Assembly: GCF_037076465.1 (NCBI RefSeq)
Contig: NZ_AP028908.1
Span: 434,001-498,000, forward strand
Length of the DNA: 64,000 nt
DNA from: Pectobacterium araliae
Lineage (GTDB): Bacteria > Pseudomonadota > Gammaproteobacteria > Enterobacterales > Enterobacteriaceae
Reading direction: 5' to 3'
Of the stretch, positions 21,201 to 32,500 are shown piece by piece. Position 1 is the first letter of the stretch, and the number at the start of each line of letters is the position of its first letter. Made by a program: the position numbers and the translations under genes. A model generated the notes under the pieces. The model made no database searches, was not told the DNA's origin, and was given only the letters and a program-made list of their open reading frames with translations.

Positions 21201-21548
21201 ATGCAGGTTCGTATTTTGTTGGGGCTATCAGCAGCGGCAGTCTTGCTGGCAGGGTGCAGCAGCACTAGCCAACTCAGCGCCGCTGGGCAGGCCGTGACGT
21301 TCACGGATACCAAGCCAGGAAGCGAATGCCAACTATTGGGGCAAGTTAGCGGTAGCCAGTCGAATTGGCTGGCGGGCAACCATGGCGACGGTAGTGCTAT
21401 GCGCGGTGCAGCAAACGATCTGCGTAATAAAGCGGCGGCGCTGGGAGGCAATACCATCTATGGTGCCACCAGCCCAAGCGAGACCTTCTGGTCAAGCTTT
21501 GCGCCGCTAGACAGCAAAATGAACGGCAGCGTTTACAAGTGTCCTTAA
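21201..21548 (+). CDS. yjeI: DUF4156 lipoprotein YjeI
   Basis: 115-residue lipoprotein of unknown function. It has a type II signal peptide with lipobox LLAGC (cysteine at 19), then a short domain with the conserved SNWLAGNHGDG and MRGAANDLRNKAAALGGN stretches that mark the DUF4156 family (E. coli YjeI). Two cysteines (about 43 and 114) could form a disulfide in the periplasm. It follows pgi by 43 bp behind an AGGAGGAAG ribosome site. Confidence 0.9.
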   Translation: MQVRILLGLSAAAVLLAGCSSTSQLSAAGQAVTFTDTKPGSECQLLGQVSGSQSNWLAGNHGDGSAMRGAANDLRNKAAALGGNTIYGATSPSETFWSSFAPLDSKMNGSVYKCP

Positions 21549-21562
21549 GCTAAAAAGAAACC

Positions 21563-21585
21563 CGGTGAGAGCATGGCTCTCACCG
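21563..21585. terminator. Terminator between yjeI and epmB
   Basis: CGGTGAGAGC, loop ATG, GCTCTCACCG stem between convergent genes. An A-rich stretch upstream can serve as the T tract for epmB on the minus strand. Confidence 0.8.
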
Positions 21586-21597
21586 TATTCACCACGG

Positions 21598-22644
21598 TCA
21601 TTTCTCGGCGTCGTCCTGATGCTGTTGCATGCCTAAATCCAGCGGTGTTTTGCTGGCTTCCCCACCGATTTCCCGCGCCAGACGCGGCACCAGATAGCCA
21701 GACACCTTTTTCATTAGCGCTTTGACTAAGACTCGCGCCTCGTTGTCATCCACCAGAAAATGGGCGGCACCCTGTACCTTATCCAACACGTGTAGGTAAT
21801 AAGGCAGAATACCTGCGTCAAATAATGCATTACTGAGCCGAGCCAGCGTCTCAGCGCTATCATTTACCCCGCGCAGCAGCACACTTTGGTTGAGCAACGT
21901 CACACCTGCACGGCGTAAACGCGCCATACTTTGTGTTAAATCAGGATCGATTTCCTGTGGATGGTTAATATGCGTCACCAGCAGCACCTGAAGCGAACTG
22001 CGGGACAGACGATCGCACAGCGCATCGGTAATACGGGCGGGGAGCACCACAGGCAAACGGCTGTGAATACGTAGGCGTTTCAGATGCGGGATGAGTTCCA
22101 ATTCGGTGATAAGCCAATCCAACTCGTGGTCTTTGGCCATCAGCGGGTCGCCGCCGGAAAAAATGATTTCATCCAATTCAGGGTGTTGATGGATATAATC
22201 CAGCGCTTGGCGCCAGTTTGCCTTATTGCCCTGATTATCCTGATACGGAAAATGGCGGCGAAAGCAGTAGCGGCAGTTTACCGCACAGCCGCCTTTAACC
22301 AGCAGCAGAGCACGATTGTGATATTTGTGTAGTAGCCCGGGAACGACGCTGTGTTGCTCATCAAGTGGGTCATGAGTGAAGCCTGGCGTGACAACAAATT
22401 CCTCGCGTGCGGTCAATACCTGAAGCAGCAACGGATCGTCAGGATTCCCTTTTTGCATCCGTGCGGCGAATGCGCGCGGTACACGCAGAGCAAAAAGCCG
22501 GCGTGCATCATTGCCTTGTCGCAGTTTAGCGTGATCGTTCAGTGCCAAAAGTTGCAGTAATTCATCAGGATCGGTAATTACGTCCGCAAGTTGCTGCAAC
22601 CAATCTTCTCTGGAAGGTATATTTAGGGTTACAATGTGTGCCAT
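21598..22644 (-). CDS. epmB: EF-P beta-lysylation enzyme: lysine 2,3-aminomutase EpmB
   Basis: Radical SAM, PLP-dependent aminomutase that makes (R)-beta-lysine from L-lysine for attachment to elongation factor P. The radical SAM cysteines are C120, C124 and C127 in GGCAVNCRYCFRRHF, the same numbering as E. coli. The SGGDPL motif follows. 348 residues, slightly longer than E. coli (342). It is divergent from efp, with 40 bp between the starts. EpmA, which uses the product, is encoded at 28550. Confidence 0.96.
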   Translation of the reverse strand: MAHIVTLNIPSREDWLQQLADVITDPDELLQLLALNDHAKLRQGNDARRLFALRVPRAFAARMQKGNPDDPLLLQVLTAREEFVVTPGFTHDPLDEQHSVVPGLLHKYHNRALLLVKGGCAVNCRYCFRRHFPYQDNQGNKANWRQALDYIHQHPELDEIIFSGGDPLMAKDHELDWLITELELIPHLKRLRIHSRLPVVLPARITDALCDRLSRSSLQVLLVTHINHPQEIDPDLTQSMARLRRAGVTLLNQSVLLRGVNDSAETLARLSNALFDAGILPYYLHVLDKVQGAAHFLVDDNEARVLVKALMKKVSGYLVPRLAREIGGEASKTPLDLGMQQHQDDAEK

Positions 22645-22684
22645 TTTTTGGCTTCGTACCAGTGTTAAATTGTAGAGGGCCTTT

Positions 22685-23251
22685 ATGGCGACTTATTCTA
22701 GCAACGATTTTCGTTCCGGTCTTAAAATCATATTCGAAGGTGAACCGTATGCCGTCGAATCCAGTGAATTTGTGAAGCCGGGTAAAGGCCAGGCTTTTGC
22801 TCGTGTAAAAATGCGTCGCCTATTGACGGGCTCTCGCGTTGAAAAAACCTTCAAGTCTACCGACTCAGCAGAAGGTGCAGACGTAGTCGATACCAACATG
22901 AACTACCTGTATAACGACGGTGAGTTCTACCACTTCATGCACCCTGAGACGTTTGAGCAGCATCAGGTTGAAGAGAAGACCGTTGGTGATGCGGCGAAAT
23001 GGCTGCAAGATAACGCAGAATGTATCATTACGCTGTGGAACGGTAGCCCGATTACCGTTCAGCCACCGAATTTCATCGAAGCTGAAATCACCGATACCGA
23101 TCCGGGTCTGAAAGGCGATACCGCAGGAACTGGTGGTAAGCCAGCAACCCTGAGCACCGGCGCAGTGGTTAAAGTGCCATTATTCGTGCAGATCGGCGAA
23201 GTTGTTAGAGTTGACACCCGCTCTGGCGAGTACGTTTCACGCGTTAAGTAA
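22685..23251 (+). CDS. efp: Elongation factor P
   Basis: Ribosome-bound factor that relieves stalling at polyproline. 188 residues, with three beta-barrel domains as usual: KOW-like N-terminal (to about 65), OB domain (about 68-125) and C-terminal OB domain (about 130-188). Lys34, at the tip of the loop PGKGQAF, is the residue that is beta-lysylated in enterobacteria; EpmA and EpmB, also encoded here, carry this out. The start lies divergently 40 bp from epmB. Confidence 0.98.
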   Translation: MATYSSNDFRSGLKIIFEGEPYAVESSEFVKPGKGQAFARVKMRRLLTGSRVEKTFKSTDSAEGADVVDTNMNYLYNDGEFYHFMHPETFEQHQVEEKTVGDAAKWLQDNAECIITLWNGSPITVQPPNFIEAEITDTDPGLKGDTAGTGGKPATLSTGAVVKVPLFVQIGEVVRVDTRSGEYVSRVK

Positions 23252-23260
23252 TTAATGCGA

Positions 23261-23292
23261 AAAAGGCCGCCTTCTGTGAGAGCGGCCTTTTG
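23261..23292 (+). terminator. Rho-independent terminator of efp
   Basis: AAAAGGCCGC, a ten-base loop, then GCGGCCTTTT. A clear GC stem followed by T's, nine bases after the efp stop. Confidence 0.9.
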
Positions 23293-23429
23293 ACTTACTC
23301 CTCATTTCAGTCTTCCTTTTTTATTCCCCAGCCTTATAAAGTCTTCCACAAGCATCAAAATTGGCTACGCTTAAAAAGCAGTCACTTTCGTACCGTTGAA
23401 ATCCTACTCTCATAAAGAAGGAATCGAGT

Positions 23430-23561
23430 ATGTTGAAGAAAGCATGTGTTGCCATTTTCTCTCTGGTTATTCTCTCCGCAGTGGTGGGCTGTAATACCAC
23501 CCGAGGTGTTGGGCAAGATGTGGAAGCGGGTGGGAAGGCTATTCAGCGCAGCACCCAATGA
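23430..23561 (+). CDS. ecnB: Entericidin-type small lipoprotein
   Basis: 43-residue lipoprotein. Signal peptide [20 protein letters not shown] has a lipobox ending at Cys21, then [18 protein letters not shown], the entericidin core shared with E. coli EcnA and EcnB. In E. coli EcnB is a bacteriolytic, stationary-phase lipoprotein opposed by EcnA. Here only one such gene is present, so no antidote partner is visible. Ribosome site AGAAGGA. The location between efp and blc is as in E. coli. Confidence 0.9.
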   Translation: MLKKACVAIFSLVILSAVVGCNTTRGVGQDVEAGGKAIQRSTQ

Positions 23562-23592
23562 TAACGTAAGAAATAAGTCGTAATAACTTTTC

Positions 23593-23633
23593 CGAGTGGA
23601 AGAAAATGCCGTGATGGTGTTTTCTTCCACTCG
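23593..23633 (+). terminator. Terminator after the entericidin gene
   Basis: 14-bp perfect stem CGAGTGGAAGAAAA / TTTTCTTCCACTCG with a 13-base loop, 31 bp after the stop codon. Confidence 0.85.
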
Positions 23634-23672
23634 ACGAGGTAATGTGAAAGTGGATCACTCGGAGAAGTAACA

Positions 23673-24025
23673 ATGTCGCCTCTTTTCATTGCTGTCGGCA
23701 TGCGGACGCTGAGCAATATATTTATGACGTTCGCCTGGTACGGGTGTTTACGCTATTTCAGCAGCCGAACCTGGATAATTGCTGCGTTGATCAGCTGAGG
23801 TATCGCATTATCCGAATATCTCTTACAGGTGTCTGCAAATAGGATTGATTATCAGGTTGCCTCTGTGGGTCAATTGAAAATATTGCAGTAAGTGATCAGC
23901 CTTTCCGTATTTATCCCTTTCTCTATGTTCATTTTAAAAGAACCGTTCCGCACCGACTATATTTGGGCGGGATTATGTCTGTGGGCGCCGTTTTCTTTAT
24001 GTTTCGCGATAAGATTATGGGATAG
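23673..24025 (+). pseudogene. DUF486 (DMT-like) membrane protein, inactivated
   Basis: Reading from ATG 23673 gives a recognisable DUF486 membrane protein: NIFMTFAWYGCLRYF, then EYLLQVSANRIDYQ, VGQLKILQ and SVFIPFSMFILKEPF. The frame is broken by TGA after LIS (where the family has SWG), by TAA after KILQ (where it has a glutamate), and by a one-base shift after GLC, past which GAVFFMFRDKIMG resumes in another frame. The three lesions are independent, so this is a decayed gene, not a sequencing slip. A GGAGAAG ribosome site is still present. Confidence 0.85.
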
Positions 24026-24061
24026 ATAGTTTATCTTCGTATTACGACCAATAGGCTCAGC

Positions 24062-24646
24062 TTACTGATTGACCCAGATCAGCGCCTCTGTCGGGAAGCC
24101 GTAGCGTTTGGCCGTGGCAACCAATTTATCCCGCGTCGCAGTATCCAATGTTGGCGTGCGTGAGAGAATCCATAGGTAGTCACGGTTCGGCCCGCAAATC
24201 AGAGCGTAGCGGTAGTCATCGCCCAGCTCAATGATGTTGTAACCGCCATAGAACGGCCCGAAGAACGACACTTTTAGCGCACCGCGCTGGGGTGACTCAG
24301 TGAAATACGCCTTCCCAATACTTTCTTTCCATTCCTGCGTTTCGACGTTATAGCCGCGATTAATCACTTTGACGCCGCCGTCATCCCGTAGGCTGTAGGT
24401 TGCCGTCACGCGTTCCAGATGGCGTTCAAAGCGGTGGTCGAGGCGGGCAATTTCATGCCATGTACCGAGGTAACGACTAACGTCAAAATTTTCTACGACG
24501 CTGACGTTATCGGGCGGCGTCACGCTACAAGCAACAGAAAAGAGTGCCACCAGTGTGGCAATGCACGTTTTCCCACATTGTCTGATTTTGAAGAGAAGAC
24601 TTTTGAATAACGTGGTGTTAAAGCGAATAGCGTTAAAGGGCATCAT
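24062..24646 (-). CDS. blc: Outer-membrane lipocalin Blc
   Basis: Bacterial lipocalin: a lipoprotein beta-barrel that binds lysophospholipids or fatty acids, tied to membrane stress and stationary phase in E. coli. The lipobox SVAC (cysteine near 40) is followed by YLGTWHEIARLDHRFER, the lipocalin GxW motif, then CGPNRDYLWILSRTP. 194 residues, with an N-terminal extension before the signal peptide; one of the downstream in-frame starts may be the real one. Confidence 0.93.
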   Translation of the reverse strand: MMPFNAIRFNTTLFKSLLFKIRQCGKTCIATLVALFSVACSVTPPDNVSVVENFDVSRYLGTWHEIARLDHRFERHLERVTATYSLRDDGGVKVINRGYNVETQEWKESIGKAYFTESPQRGALKVSFFGPFYGGYNIIELGDDYRYALICGPNRDYLWILSRTPTLDTATRDKLVATAKRYGFPTEALIWVNQ

Positions 24647-24713
24647 ATTGACGTCTCACCATTTCCATCTTTGTTCCAGTGTAGACGATGGGCGTAGTCT
24701 AGCGGGGAAATAA

Positions 24714-24738
24714 AACGGCCTGCGTTACACAGGCCGTT
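24714..24738 (-). terminator. Terminator of the frd operon
   Basis: On the minus strand AACGGCCTG / CAGGCCGTT with a seven-base loop is followed by TTTTATTT, 31 bp after frdD. Confidence 0.88.
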
Positions 24739-24768
24739 AAGTACGGTGTTACATTTGCAGCGCTACAC

Positions 24769-25535
<767 letters not shown>

Positions 25536-25548
25536 CATAGTCCCTCCC

Positions 25549-26286
25549 TTATTGTGGTTTCAGCATCGCGATCATGAAGTCTTTCGCGCTTTCGACTTTG
25601 CCTTGCTGGATAGCCGCGGCAGGATCGACGTGCTTCGGACACACTTCTGAGCAGTAGCCCACAAACGTACAGGACCAGACGCCGTTATTCCCGTTCAACT
25701 GCGCCATACGCTCTTTTTTGCCGTGATCGCGGTTGTCCAGGTTATAGCGGTGCGCCAGCGTAATGGCAGCCGGACCGATGAACTCAGGGTTCAGACCGAA
25801 CTGCGGACACGCCGCATAGCACAGACCACAGTTAATACAGCCGGAGAACTGGTGATACTTCGCCATCTGCGCTGGAGTCTGTTTGTTCGGACCGTCAGCA
25901 GGTTTACGAGCGTTGCCGATGATATACGGTTTGATGGCTTCCAGACTCTCAATGAAGTGGGTCATATCGACCACCAGATCGCGCTCGATAGGGAAGTTGC
26001 CCAGCGCTTCAACCTTCAGACCATTTGTGTATTCACGCAGGAAGGTTTTACAGGCTAATTTAGGGACATTATTCACCATCATGCCGCAGGAACCACAGAT
26101 TGCCATACGGCAGGACCAGCGGTAAGAGAGGTCCGGTGCCAGGTTATCCTTGATATAACCCAGCGCATCCAGCAGGGAAGTTTGTGTGTTGTACGGGACA
26201 TCGAACGTCTCAAAATACGGTTCGCGATCTCGTTCTGGATTATAGCGCATGACTTCCATTTTCAGGGTTTTGATCGTCTCAGCCAT
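25549..26286 (-). CDS. frdB: Fumarate reductase iron-sulfur subunit
   Basis: Electron-transfer subunit with three clusters: the 2Fe-2S ligands in [12 protein letters not shown] with a later cysteine, the 4Fe-4S set in [12 protein letters not shown] and the 3Fe-4S set in [17 protein letters not shown]. 245 residues. The ATG at 26286 ([11 protein letters not shown]) gives the family N-terminus and overlaps the frdA stop by a few bases; the longer frame to 26331 would enter frdA. Passes electrons from menaquinol to FrdA in anaerobic respiration. Confidence 0.97.
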   Translation of the reverse strand: MAETIKTLKMEVMRYNPERDREPYFETFDVPYNTQTSLLDALGYIKDNLAPDLSYRWSCRMAICGSCGMMVNNVPKLACKTFLREYTNGLKVEALGNFPIERDLVVDMTHFIESLEAIKPYIIGNARKPADGPNKQTPAQMAKYHQFSGCINCGLCYAACPQFGLNPEFIGPAAITLAHRYNLDNRDHGKKERMAQLNGNNGVWSCTFVGYCSEVCPKHVDPAAAIQQGKVESAKDFMIAMLKPQ

Positions 26287-28075
26287 TCGCCTGCTCCTTC
26301 TTGCTGCCTTCCTGTGCATCACCTTCTGCACCGTATACGCGTTTAGCCGGTGGCAGTTTGGTAATCTTCACATCGCTGTACTCCAAACGAGGTGTACCTT
26401 CTGGGTTATAGAATGCCAGCGTATGCTTCAGGAAATTGACGTCATCACGTTCGGTACACCCGTCATCCAGACGTTGGTGTGCACCGCGGGATTCTTTACG
26501 GTTGATTGCCGAGTGTGCCATACATTCCGCAACATCCAGGCTGTGGCCCAGTTCAACGGTGTACAGCAGATCGGTGTTGAACACGCTGGAATGGTCAGTG
26601 ATTTTCACGCGTTTAAAGCGTTCTTTCAGCTCCGCCATCTTATCGACAGTTTTTTGCATCAGGTCGGTGGTGCGGTAAATACCACAGCCTTCTTCCATCG
26701 ACATGCCCATTTCGTCGCGAATTTTCGCCCAGCTTTCGGTGCCTTCCTGATTCATCAGGTCATGCAGACGCTGTTCGATGTCGCGCGTTTGTGCATCCAG
26801 CGCCGTACCGTTGGCTGGTGCTGCTGCCTGCGCACGTTGTACGGCATGTTCACCCGCAACGCGACCAAAGACCACCAGTTCGGCCAGTGAGTTGGAGCCC
26901 AGACGGTTCGCCCCGTGCAGACCAACAGAAGAGCATTCGCCGACGGCAAACAGCCCTTTGATGCGGGTCTCGCAGTTCTGATCGGTTTCAATACCGCCCA
27001 TCGTATAGTGCGCAGTAGGACGGATAGGAATGGGCTCTTTTACCGGATCGACGCCGACATAGGCTTTTGCCAGTTCGCAGATGAACGGCAGACGTTCCTT
27101 GAGCTTCTTCTCGCCCAAGTGGCGTAGATCGAGGTAAACCACATCACCCAGCGGGGTTGAAACGGTGCGGCCTGCGCGCCATTCGTGCCAGAATGCCTGC
27201 GATACTTTATCGCGCGGCCCCAGCTCCATGTATTTGTTTTTCGGTTCGCCGAGCGGCGTTTCCGGGCCCATGCCGTAGTCTTGCAAGTAACGGTAGCCGT
27301 CTTTGTTGACCATGATGCCGCCTTCGCCGCGACAGCCTTCGGTCATCAAAATACCGGAGCCAGGCAAGCCCGTTGGGTGATATTGAACGAATTCCATATC
27401 ACGCAGCGGAACGCCATGGCGGAACGCCATACCCATGCCATCACCGGTGACGATGCCACCATTGGTGTTATAGCGGTACACGCGACCTGCGCCGCCTGTC
27501 GCCAGTACTACAGCGTTGGCGCGGATCTGAATCAGCGAACCTTCCATCATGTTGATGGCAACGAGGCCACGCGCCTGGCCATCATCGACCAAAACGTCGA
27601 GGACAAAGTGCTCATCAAAACGTTGGATTTGTGGATATTTAAGGGACGTTTGGAACAGCGTATGCAACATGTGGAAGCCGGTTTTATCGGCGGCAAACCA
27701 GGTGCGTTCAATCTTCATTCCGCCAAAGCGGCGAACGTTGACAGAACCATCCGGTTTACGGCTCCAGGGGCAGCCCCATTGTTCCAGTTGAATCATCTCT
27801 TCCGGGCAGTGTTTGACGAAGTGCTCAACCACGTCTTGTTCACACAGCCAGTCGCCACCGGATACGGTGTCGTTAAAGTGATAATCGAAACTATCGTGTT
27901 CCTGAGTCACCGCAGCTGACCCACCTTCTGCTGCCACGGTATGGCTACGCATTGGGTAGACTTTTGATATCAGCGCTATTTTCAGTTGAGGGTTGGCTTC
28001 TGCGGCAGCAATTGCTGCTCGTAGGCCAGCACCCCCGGCCCCGATAATGGCCAAATCAGCGTTAAAGGTTTGCAA
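26279..28075 (-). CDS. frdA: Fumarate reductase flavoprotein subunit
   Basis: Catalytic subunit that reduces fumarate to succinate under anaerobic conditions. 598 residues: Rossmann FAD motif [13 protein letters not shown] (about 9-21), the histidine that carries covalent FAD at H45 in [10 protein letters not shown], and the active-site region with [10 protein letters not shown]. First gene of frdABCD. The upstream gap is AT-rich, as expected for an anaerobically regulated promoter, but I did not find a confident FNR site. Confidence 0.98.
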   Translation of the reverse strand: MQTFNADLAIIGAGGAGLRAAIAAAEANPQLKIALISKVYPMRSHTVAAEGGSAAVTQEHDSFDYHFNDTVSGGDWLCEQDVVEHFVKHCPEEMIQLEQWGCPWSRKPDGSVNVRRFGGMKIERTWFAADKTGFHMLHTLFQTSLKYPQIQRFDEHFVLDVLVDDGQARGLVAINMMEGSLIQIRANAVVLATGGAGRVYRYNTNGGIVTGDGMGMAFRHGVPLRDMEFVQYHPTGLPGSGILMTEGCRGEGGIMVNKDGYRYLQDYGMGPETPLGEPKNKYMELGPRDKVSQAFWHEWRAGRTVSTPLGDVVYLDLRHLGEKKLKERLPFICELAKAYVGVDPVKEPIPIRPTAHYTMGGIETDQNCETRIKGLFAVGECSSVGLHGANRLGSNSLAELVVFGRVAGEHAVQRAQAAAPANGTALDAQTRDIEQRLHDLMNQEGTESWAKIRDEMGMSMEEGCGIYRTTDLMQKTVDKMAELKERFKRVKITDHSSVFNTDLLYTVELGHSLDVAECMAHSAINRKESRGAHQRLDDGCTERDDVNFLKHTLAFYNPEGTPRLEYSDVKITKLPPAKRVYGAEGDAQEGSKKEQANG

Positions 28076-28549
28076 TGCATTCCTCCAGTTACTTAAGTTA
28101 ATTAAGTTAAAATAAAAAAATAATATCTATTCATTTCTGTCTTTATATCCGAGCTTAATATCAAACCCGCTTAAAATTGTGCGATAGACCTATAAAGAAT
28201 AGATAAACCTATAATTTTTGTGTGGGAATAATTATACCGAATTATAGGTAGACGAAATTTGATGTGATCCTGCATTTTGTGGTTTTTTCAGCGTGTTCCG
28301 TATTTATTGATAAAAACGTGATCGAAAGGCTTATTTACGGGGAAATAATGCTTTTATTTCTTTAATAACCCTTTTTAGAGGGATATAAGAAAATGATTCA
28401 CTAGATATAATTTACGGCTGCTACCTCATCGTCTCCTCCCGAAGGGAAGAATATGGATTGCTAAAAACCCGCTGTGGCGCTTTTTCTGCTGGAAATTTGG
28501 GCTGAGGCGGGTAGACTGCACCCCCTATTTTGACTTTGGAGTAAGAACC
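28076..28549. other. Divergent frdA-epmA intergenic region
   Basis: 474 bp, very AT-rich near frdA. It must hold both promoters. I looked for an FNR palindrome (TTGAT-N4-ATCAA) and found only half sites, for example ATCAA near 28150. No open frame of interest. Confidence 0.5.
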
Positions 28550-29527
28550 ATGAGCGAGACGACAAGTTGGCAACCTAGTGCTTCTGTCGCTAATTTGTTG
28601 AAAAGAGCGTCGATAGTTGCAACTGTCCGACGTTTCTTCACCGATCGTGGAGTACTCGAAGTTGAAACACCAGCGATGAGTCAGGCCACGGTAACGGATG
28701 TTTTCTTGTGCCCGTTCCAAACGCGTTTCGTTGGCCCCGGTGCTGCGGATGGCATGACGCTGTATTTGATGACCAGCCCGGAATATCACATGAAACGTCT
28801 GCTGGCTGCCGGTAGCGGGCCGATCTTTCAACTGTGTCGCAGTTTCCGCAATGAAGAGTCAGGACGACACCACAATCCCGAATTCACCATGCTGGAATGG
28901 TATCGCCCTCATTATGATATGTATCGCCTGATGAATGAGGTCGATGATTTGTTGCAGCAGGTGCTGGACTGTGAAAGTGCAGAAATGCTCTCTTATCAAC
29001 AGGCATTTTTACGCCATTTGGAGATCGACCCCCTGTCTGTTGATAAAGCGCAACTGCGTGAAGCGGCAGAAAAACTTGGGTTGGGCGATATTGCCTGCCG
29101 CGAAGACGATCGCGATTCGCTGGTGCAGATGCTGTTTACCTTTGGCGTAGAGCCAAATATCGGCCGGGACAAACCGGCATTTGTCTACCATTTCCCCGCC
29201 ACGCAAGCCTCGTTGGCAGAGATCAGTTCGGAGGATCATCGCGTCGCCGAGCGTTTTGAAGTCTATTTCAAAGGGATTGAGCTGGCGAACGGTTTCCGCG
29301 AATTGACCGATGCGGATGAGCAACGTCAGCGTTTCGAACAGGATAACCGCAAGCGTGCCGCGCGTGGTTTGTCGCAACAGCCGATTGATGAAAACCTGCT
29401 GGCAGCGCTGAAACATGGTCTGCCAGAGTGCTCCGGTGTGGCGCTGGGCGTGGATCGTTTGATTATGCTGGCGCTGAATGCCGAGAGATTGAGTGACGTG
29501 ATTGCGTTCTCCGTAGAGCGCGCGTAG
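28550..29527 (+). CDS. epmA: EF-P lysine-34 ligase EpmA (LysRS paralogue)
   Basis: Class II aminoacyl-tRNA-synthetase paralogue that attaches (R)-beta-lysine to Lys34 of elongation factor P. 325 residues, lacking the N-terminal anticodon-binding domain of true lysyl-tRNA synthetases. Class II motif 2 is [20 protein letters not shown] (about 101-120) and motif 3 is GVALGVDRL near the end. Divergent from frdA, as in E. coli. Together with epmB and efp in this window, it forms most of the EF-P modification pathway. Confidence 0.97.
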   Translation: MSETTSWQPSASVANLLKRASIVATVRRFFTDRGVLEVETPAMSQATVTDVFLCPFQTRFVGPGAADGMTLYLMTSPEYHMKRLLAAGSGPIFQLCRSFRNEESGRHHNPEFTMLEWYRPHYDMYRLMNEVDDLLQQVLDCESAEMLSYQQAFLRHLEIDPLSVDKAQLREAAEKLGLGDIACREDDRDSLVQMLFTFGVEPNIGRDKPAFVYHFPATQASLAEISSEDHRVAERFEVYFKGIELANGFRELTDADEQRQRFEQDNRKRAARGLSQQPIDENLLAALKHGLPECSGVALGVDRLIMLALNAERLSDVIAFSVERA

Positions 29528-29540
29528 CAGACTTGCAGCA

Positions 29541-29567
29541 GGGCGGTGCCAAATCTGGCTGCCGCCC
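29541..29567. terminator. Terminator between epmA and mscM
   Basis: GGGCGG-t-GCC ... GGC-tg-CCGCCC hairpin with a bulge, followed by T-rich sequence, between the convergent genes. Confidence 0.65.
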
Positions 29568-29578
29568 GATTTCCTTTC

Positions 29579-32500
29579 TTATAAACTGCCCGGTGTCCGC
29601 TGCCGTGGCGTCAGCGTTTTCCCACTGCGCGACAGATTATCCATTCTTACCTGGAACGGTGGGAAAGGGAGTTCCAGATTGTGCTTACGATAGTTCTCCA
29701 GAATCAACTGATGCAGCTCATGGCGCAGTGGCATACGATGCCCCATTTCGGCGGCGAAGACGCGCAGTTCAAAAATCTGAATCCCCTGTTGTAGATCGAC
29801 GAGGAAGGCTTCAGGCTCTGGTGTATCCAGAATCAGCGAACAACGCTTCACCGCATCCATGAGTAATTCCGTTACTTCCTGACTGTTCGCGTTCGCCGGA
29901 GCAGGCACCGTCAGCACGACACGCGTGACGGAATCCGACAGCGACCAGTTGATAAACTGCTCGGTGATAAACGCCTTGTTCGGTACGATGATCTCTTTGC
30001 GATCCCAGTCAGAAATGGTGGTGGCACGGGTATTAATCCGCATGACGCTACCCGTGAGATCACGGATCGTGACCGTATCGCCGATACGGATCGGTTTCTC
30101 AAACAGGATGATCAGGCCGGAGATAAAGTTAGCGAAGATCTCCTGCAAGCCGAACCCGAGTCCTACCCCTAGTGCGGCAACCAGCCATTGTAGTTTCGAC
30201 CATTCGATCCCGATCAGTGAGAACCCCATCAGGCAGCCGATCAGCATCAGAATATATTTGCTGATAGTGGTAATCGCGTAACCGCTGCCTGGCGACAGAT
30301 CCAAGTGTTGCAAGATCGCCAGCTCCAGCAGGGCAGGCAGGTTGCGCACTAACTGCGCGGTAATAATGAAGATCAGAATAGCGATGAGCACCGATCCCAA
30401 TGTAATCGCCTGCACGCTCTCCACGCCTTTAACCGTGCTGGAGACATCCCACAGGCTGATGTTCTCCAGAAACGCGAAGGCCGAATGAATCTCTGACCAC
30501 AGGGCGATCACGGAAACCAGTGCGATCAGCGTCAGAATGGATCGCACCAGCTGCAAGGATTTAGCGCTGATGGCGTCCAGATCGACGACAGGCTCTTCGA
30601 CGGCTTCCGAGCTGCTTTCATGGGACTGAACGTCTTCTTCGCCTTTGGCACGCTGAGCCAGAATCTCCGAGCGCCGCTGTTTGGCACGATCGAAGGCAAT
30701 GCGACGCCGCTGAATCAGCATCCAACGGCGAATAATGTGGTAAACCACCAGCAGGAAGAACCAGATCGAGACAGAGGTTTCCAGACGGGCTAACAGCGCC
30801 TGTGCGGTTGCCAGATAGCCGATGCAGGAGGCCAGCGCGGCAACGAGCGGCATGGCGATCAGAATGTTCCACATCGCCCGGTTAACGGAGTTTTCCCCCG
30901 AGCCCTCTTTATCCAGATAGAGCGGAATACCCGCACGTTTTAACCCCGTGGTGACCAAACTCAACGCCATACAGAGCAGGATGAAACAGAGCCGCCCCAG
31001 CGTGCTAGAGAACTCGCGATCGTTGAGCTTATCGAAAGTAATCAGCGCCATAATCAGTGGCACGATAAAGGCGATGGAGAGACGATAGTAGCGCATCGCT
31101 CTGGCTACGCGCTCCGGCGACCAGCGGAAGTGGACAATGAACAGCCCCTGCGGATGAGAGAATGAGGCACTGATCATCACCAGCCACATCAACGGCACGG
31201 TGGCGGTTACGCTATCGCCGATGGCGACGGCAATCGGGTAAGGCCAGGCGTTTTGCAGCCCGTATCCCAACGCAGCCCAGAGCACCGGCAGCGGTAGAGC
31301 GGTCAGGATGGACCAGAACACGGTGCGCAGCGTCAGCATAAAGTGATCGAGCGTAACTTTGCCGACACGGCTGCTGGCACGCTCCATAAACGCATGATAG
31401 TGACGACGGGAGCTGATACTGAAGCCCACCAGCAGCAGTGCACCCAGCAGCGGCAGCACGGTTTCCTGACTGGTCACCATCATCACTAACGCACTACCCA
31501 ACTGCGTCAGTGTATCCAACGACAGCAGCCGCGTCAGATCCTGCACCAGCTTGAGCGGATAGGCGAACGTCATAGGCTCAACATCAGCGACCCAGAACAG
31601 GTCGCGATGGGCTGCTTCCCGTGTTTCGGTTAGCGCATCCGCCAGTTGGTTATTGGCGACTTTGAGTTTGGTGAGTTCCAATATCTGTGAATCACAGCCG
31701 GAGATCAGCGACGTCAGCAGGTCGCGCTGGGTACGCATCTGATCGGTCAGAATACGCAATTGTGCGCTGGTCAGCGGGTCGCCGTTATCTTGCTTGGTAT
31801 TATCAAGATCTTGCGGTTTGTTGATCAGATCTTCAAAGTGCAGCCGCTGTACACGTAGCTGCGCCATGTCGCTATCCAGCAACTGAGGTTTGGGCATTTC
31901 TGGCAGGCGGGCGATCTGTGCGCGTAACGTTTCTCCCAATATCGGTGAAACGCCGAGCCACTGAGCCTGTTCGCGGATGGTACTCAGCGCCTGACGAACC
32001 TGAAGCGTGTGTGTCGCAGCCTGACGCTGCTGAGAAGCGATAAGATCCATCCGTTGTGCTTGTTGATTCAGCGCGACGGAGAGTTCGCGGTTAACCTGTA
32101 GCTGTTTGCTGATGACGGCGGGTAAATCGCCACTTTGTTCCGCGAGAAGCTCGGTACGTTCTAATGCCTGCTCGGCTTCACGCTGGCGCAGATTGTTGAG
32201 TCGGCTGCGTAAATCCTGTTGCAGCAGATCCAGCCTGTCGTGGCGCTTTTTATACAGTTCGACGCGTAACCGTGATAGTTCCTGACGATTGCTGGCTGAA
32301 AGTTGCGCCAGTTCCAGTTCGTCTACTCGACTTTTGCGCAGGGCGGATTCGGCCTGAAGCGCGACAAGCTGCGCTTGCCCCAGTGGTGTGGCGGGCGTAC
32401 CGAGAGACTGAATACGGCGTTCCGCCTCGCTTTGCATGCGGCTGGCTTCAGTTTGCTGTTGCGGAAGCTGACTTAGCGAATCGCCGATTTCACGCAATCG

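Noticed and set aside
27185..27919. Open frame of 244 codons opposite frdA
   Set aside because: Shadow of the highly conserved frdA gene; no ribosome site.
28076..28549. FNR site in front of frdA
   Set aside because: Expected biologically, but only half sites were found; a full palindrome is not visible.
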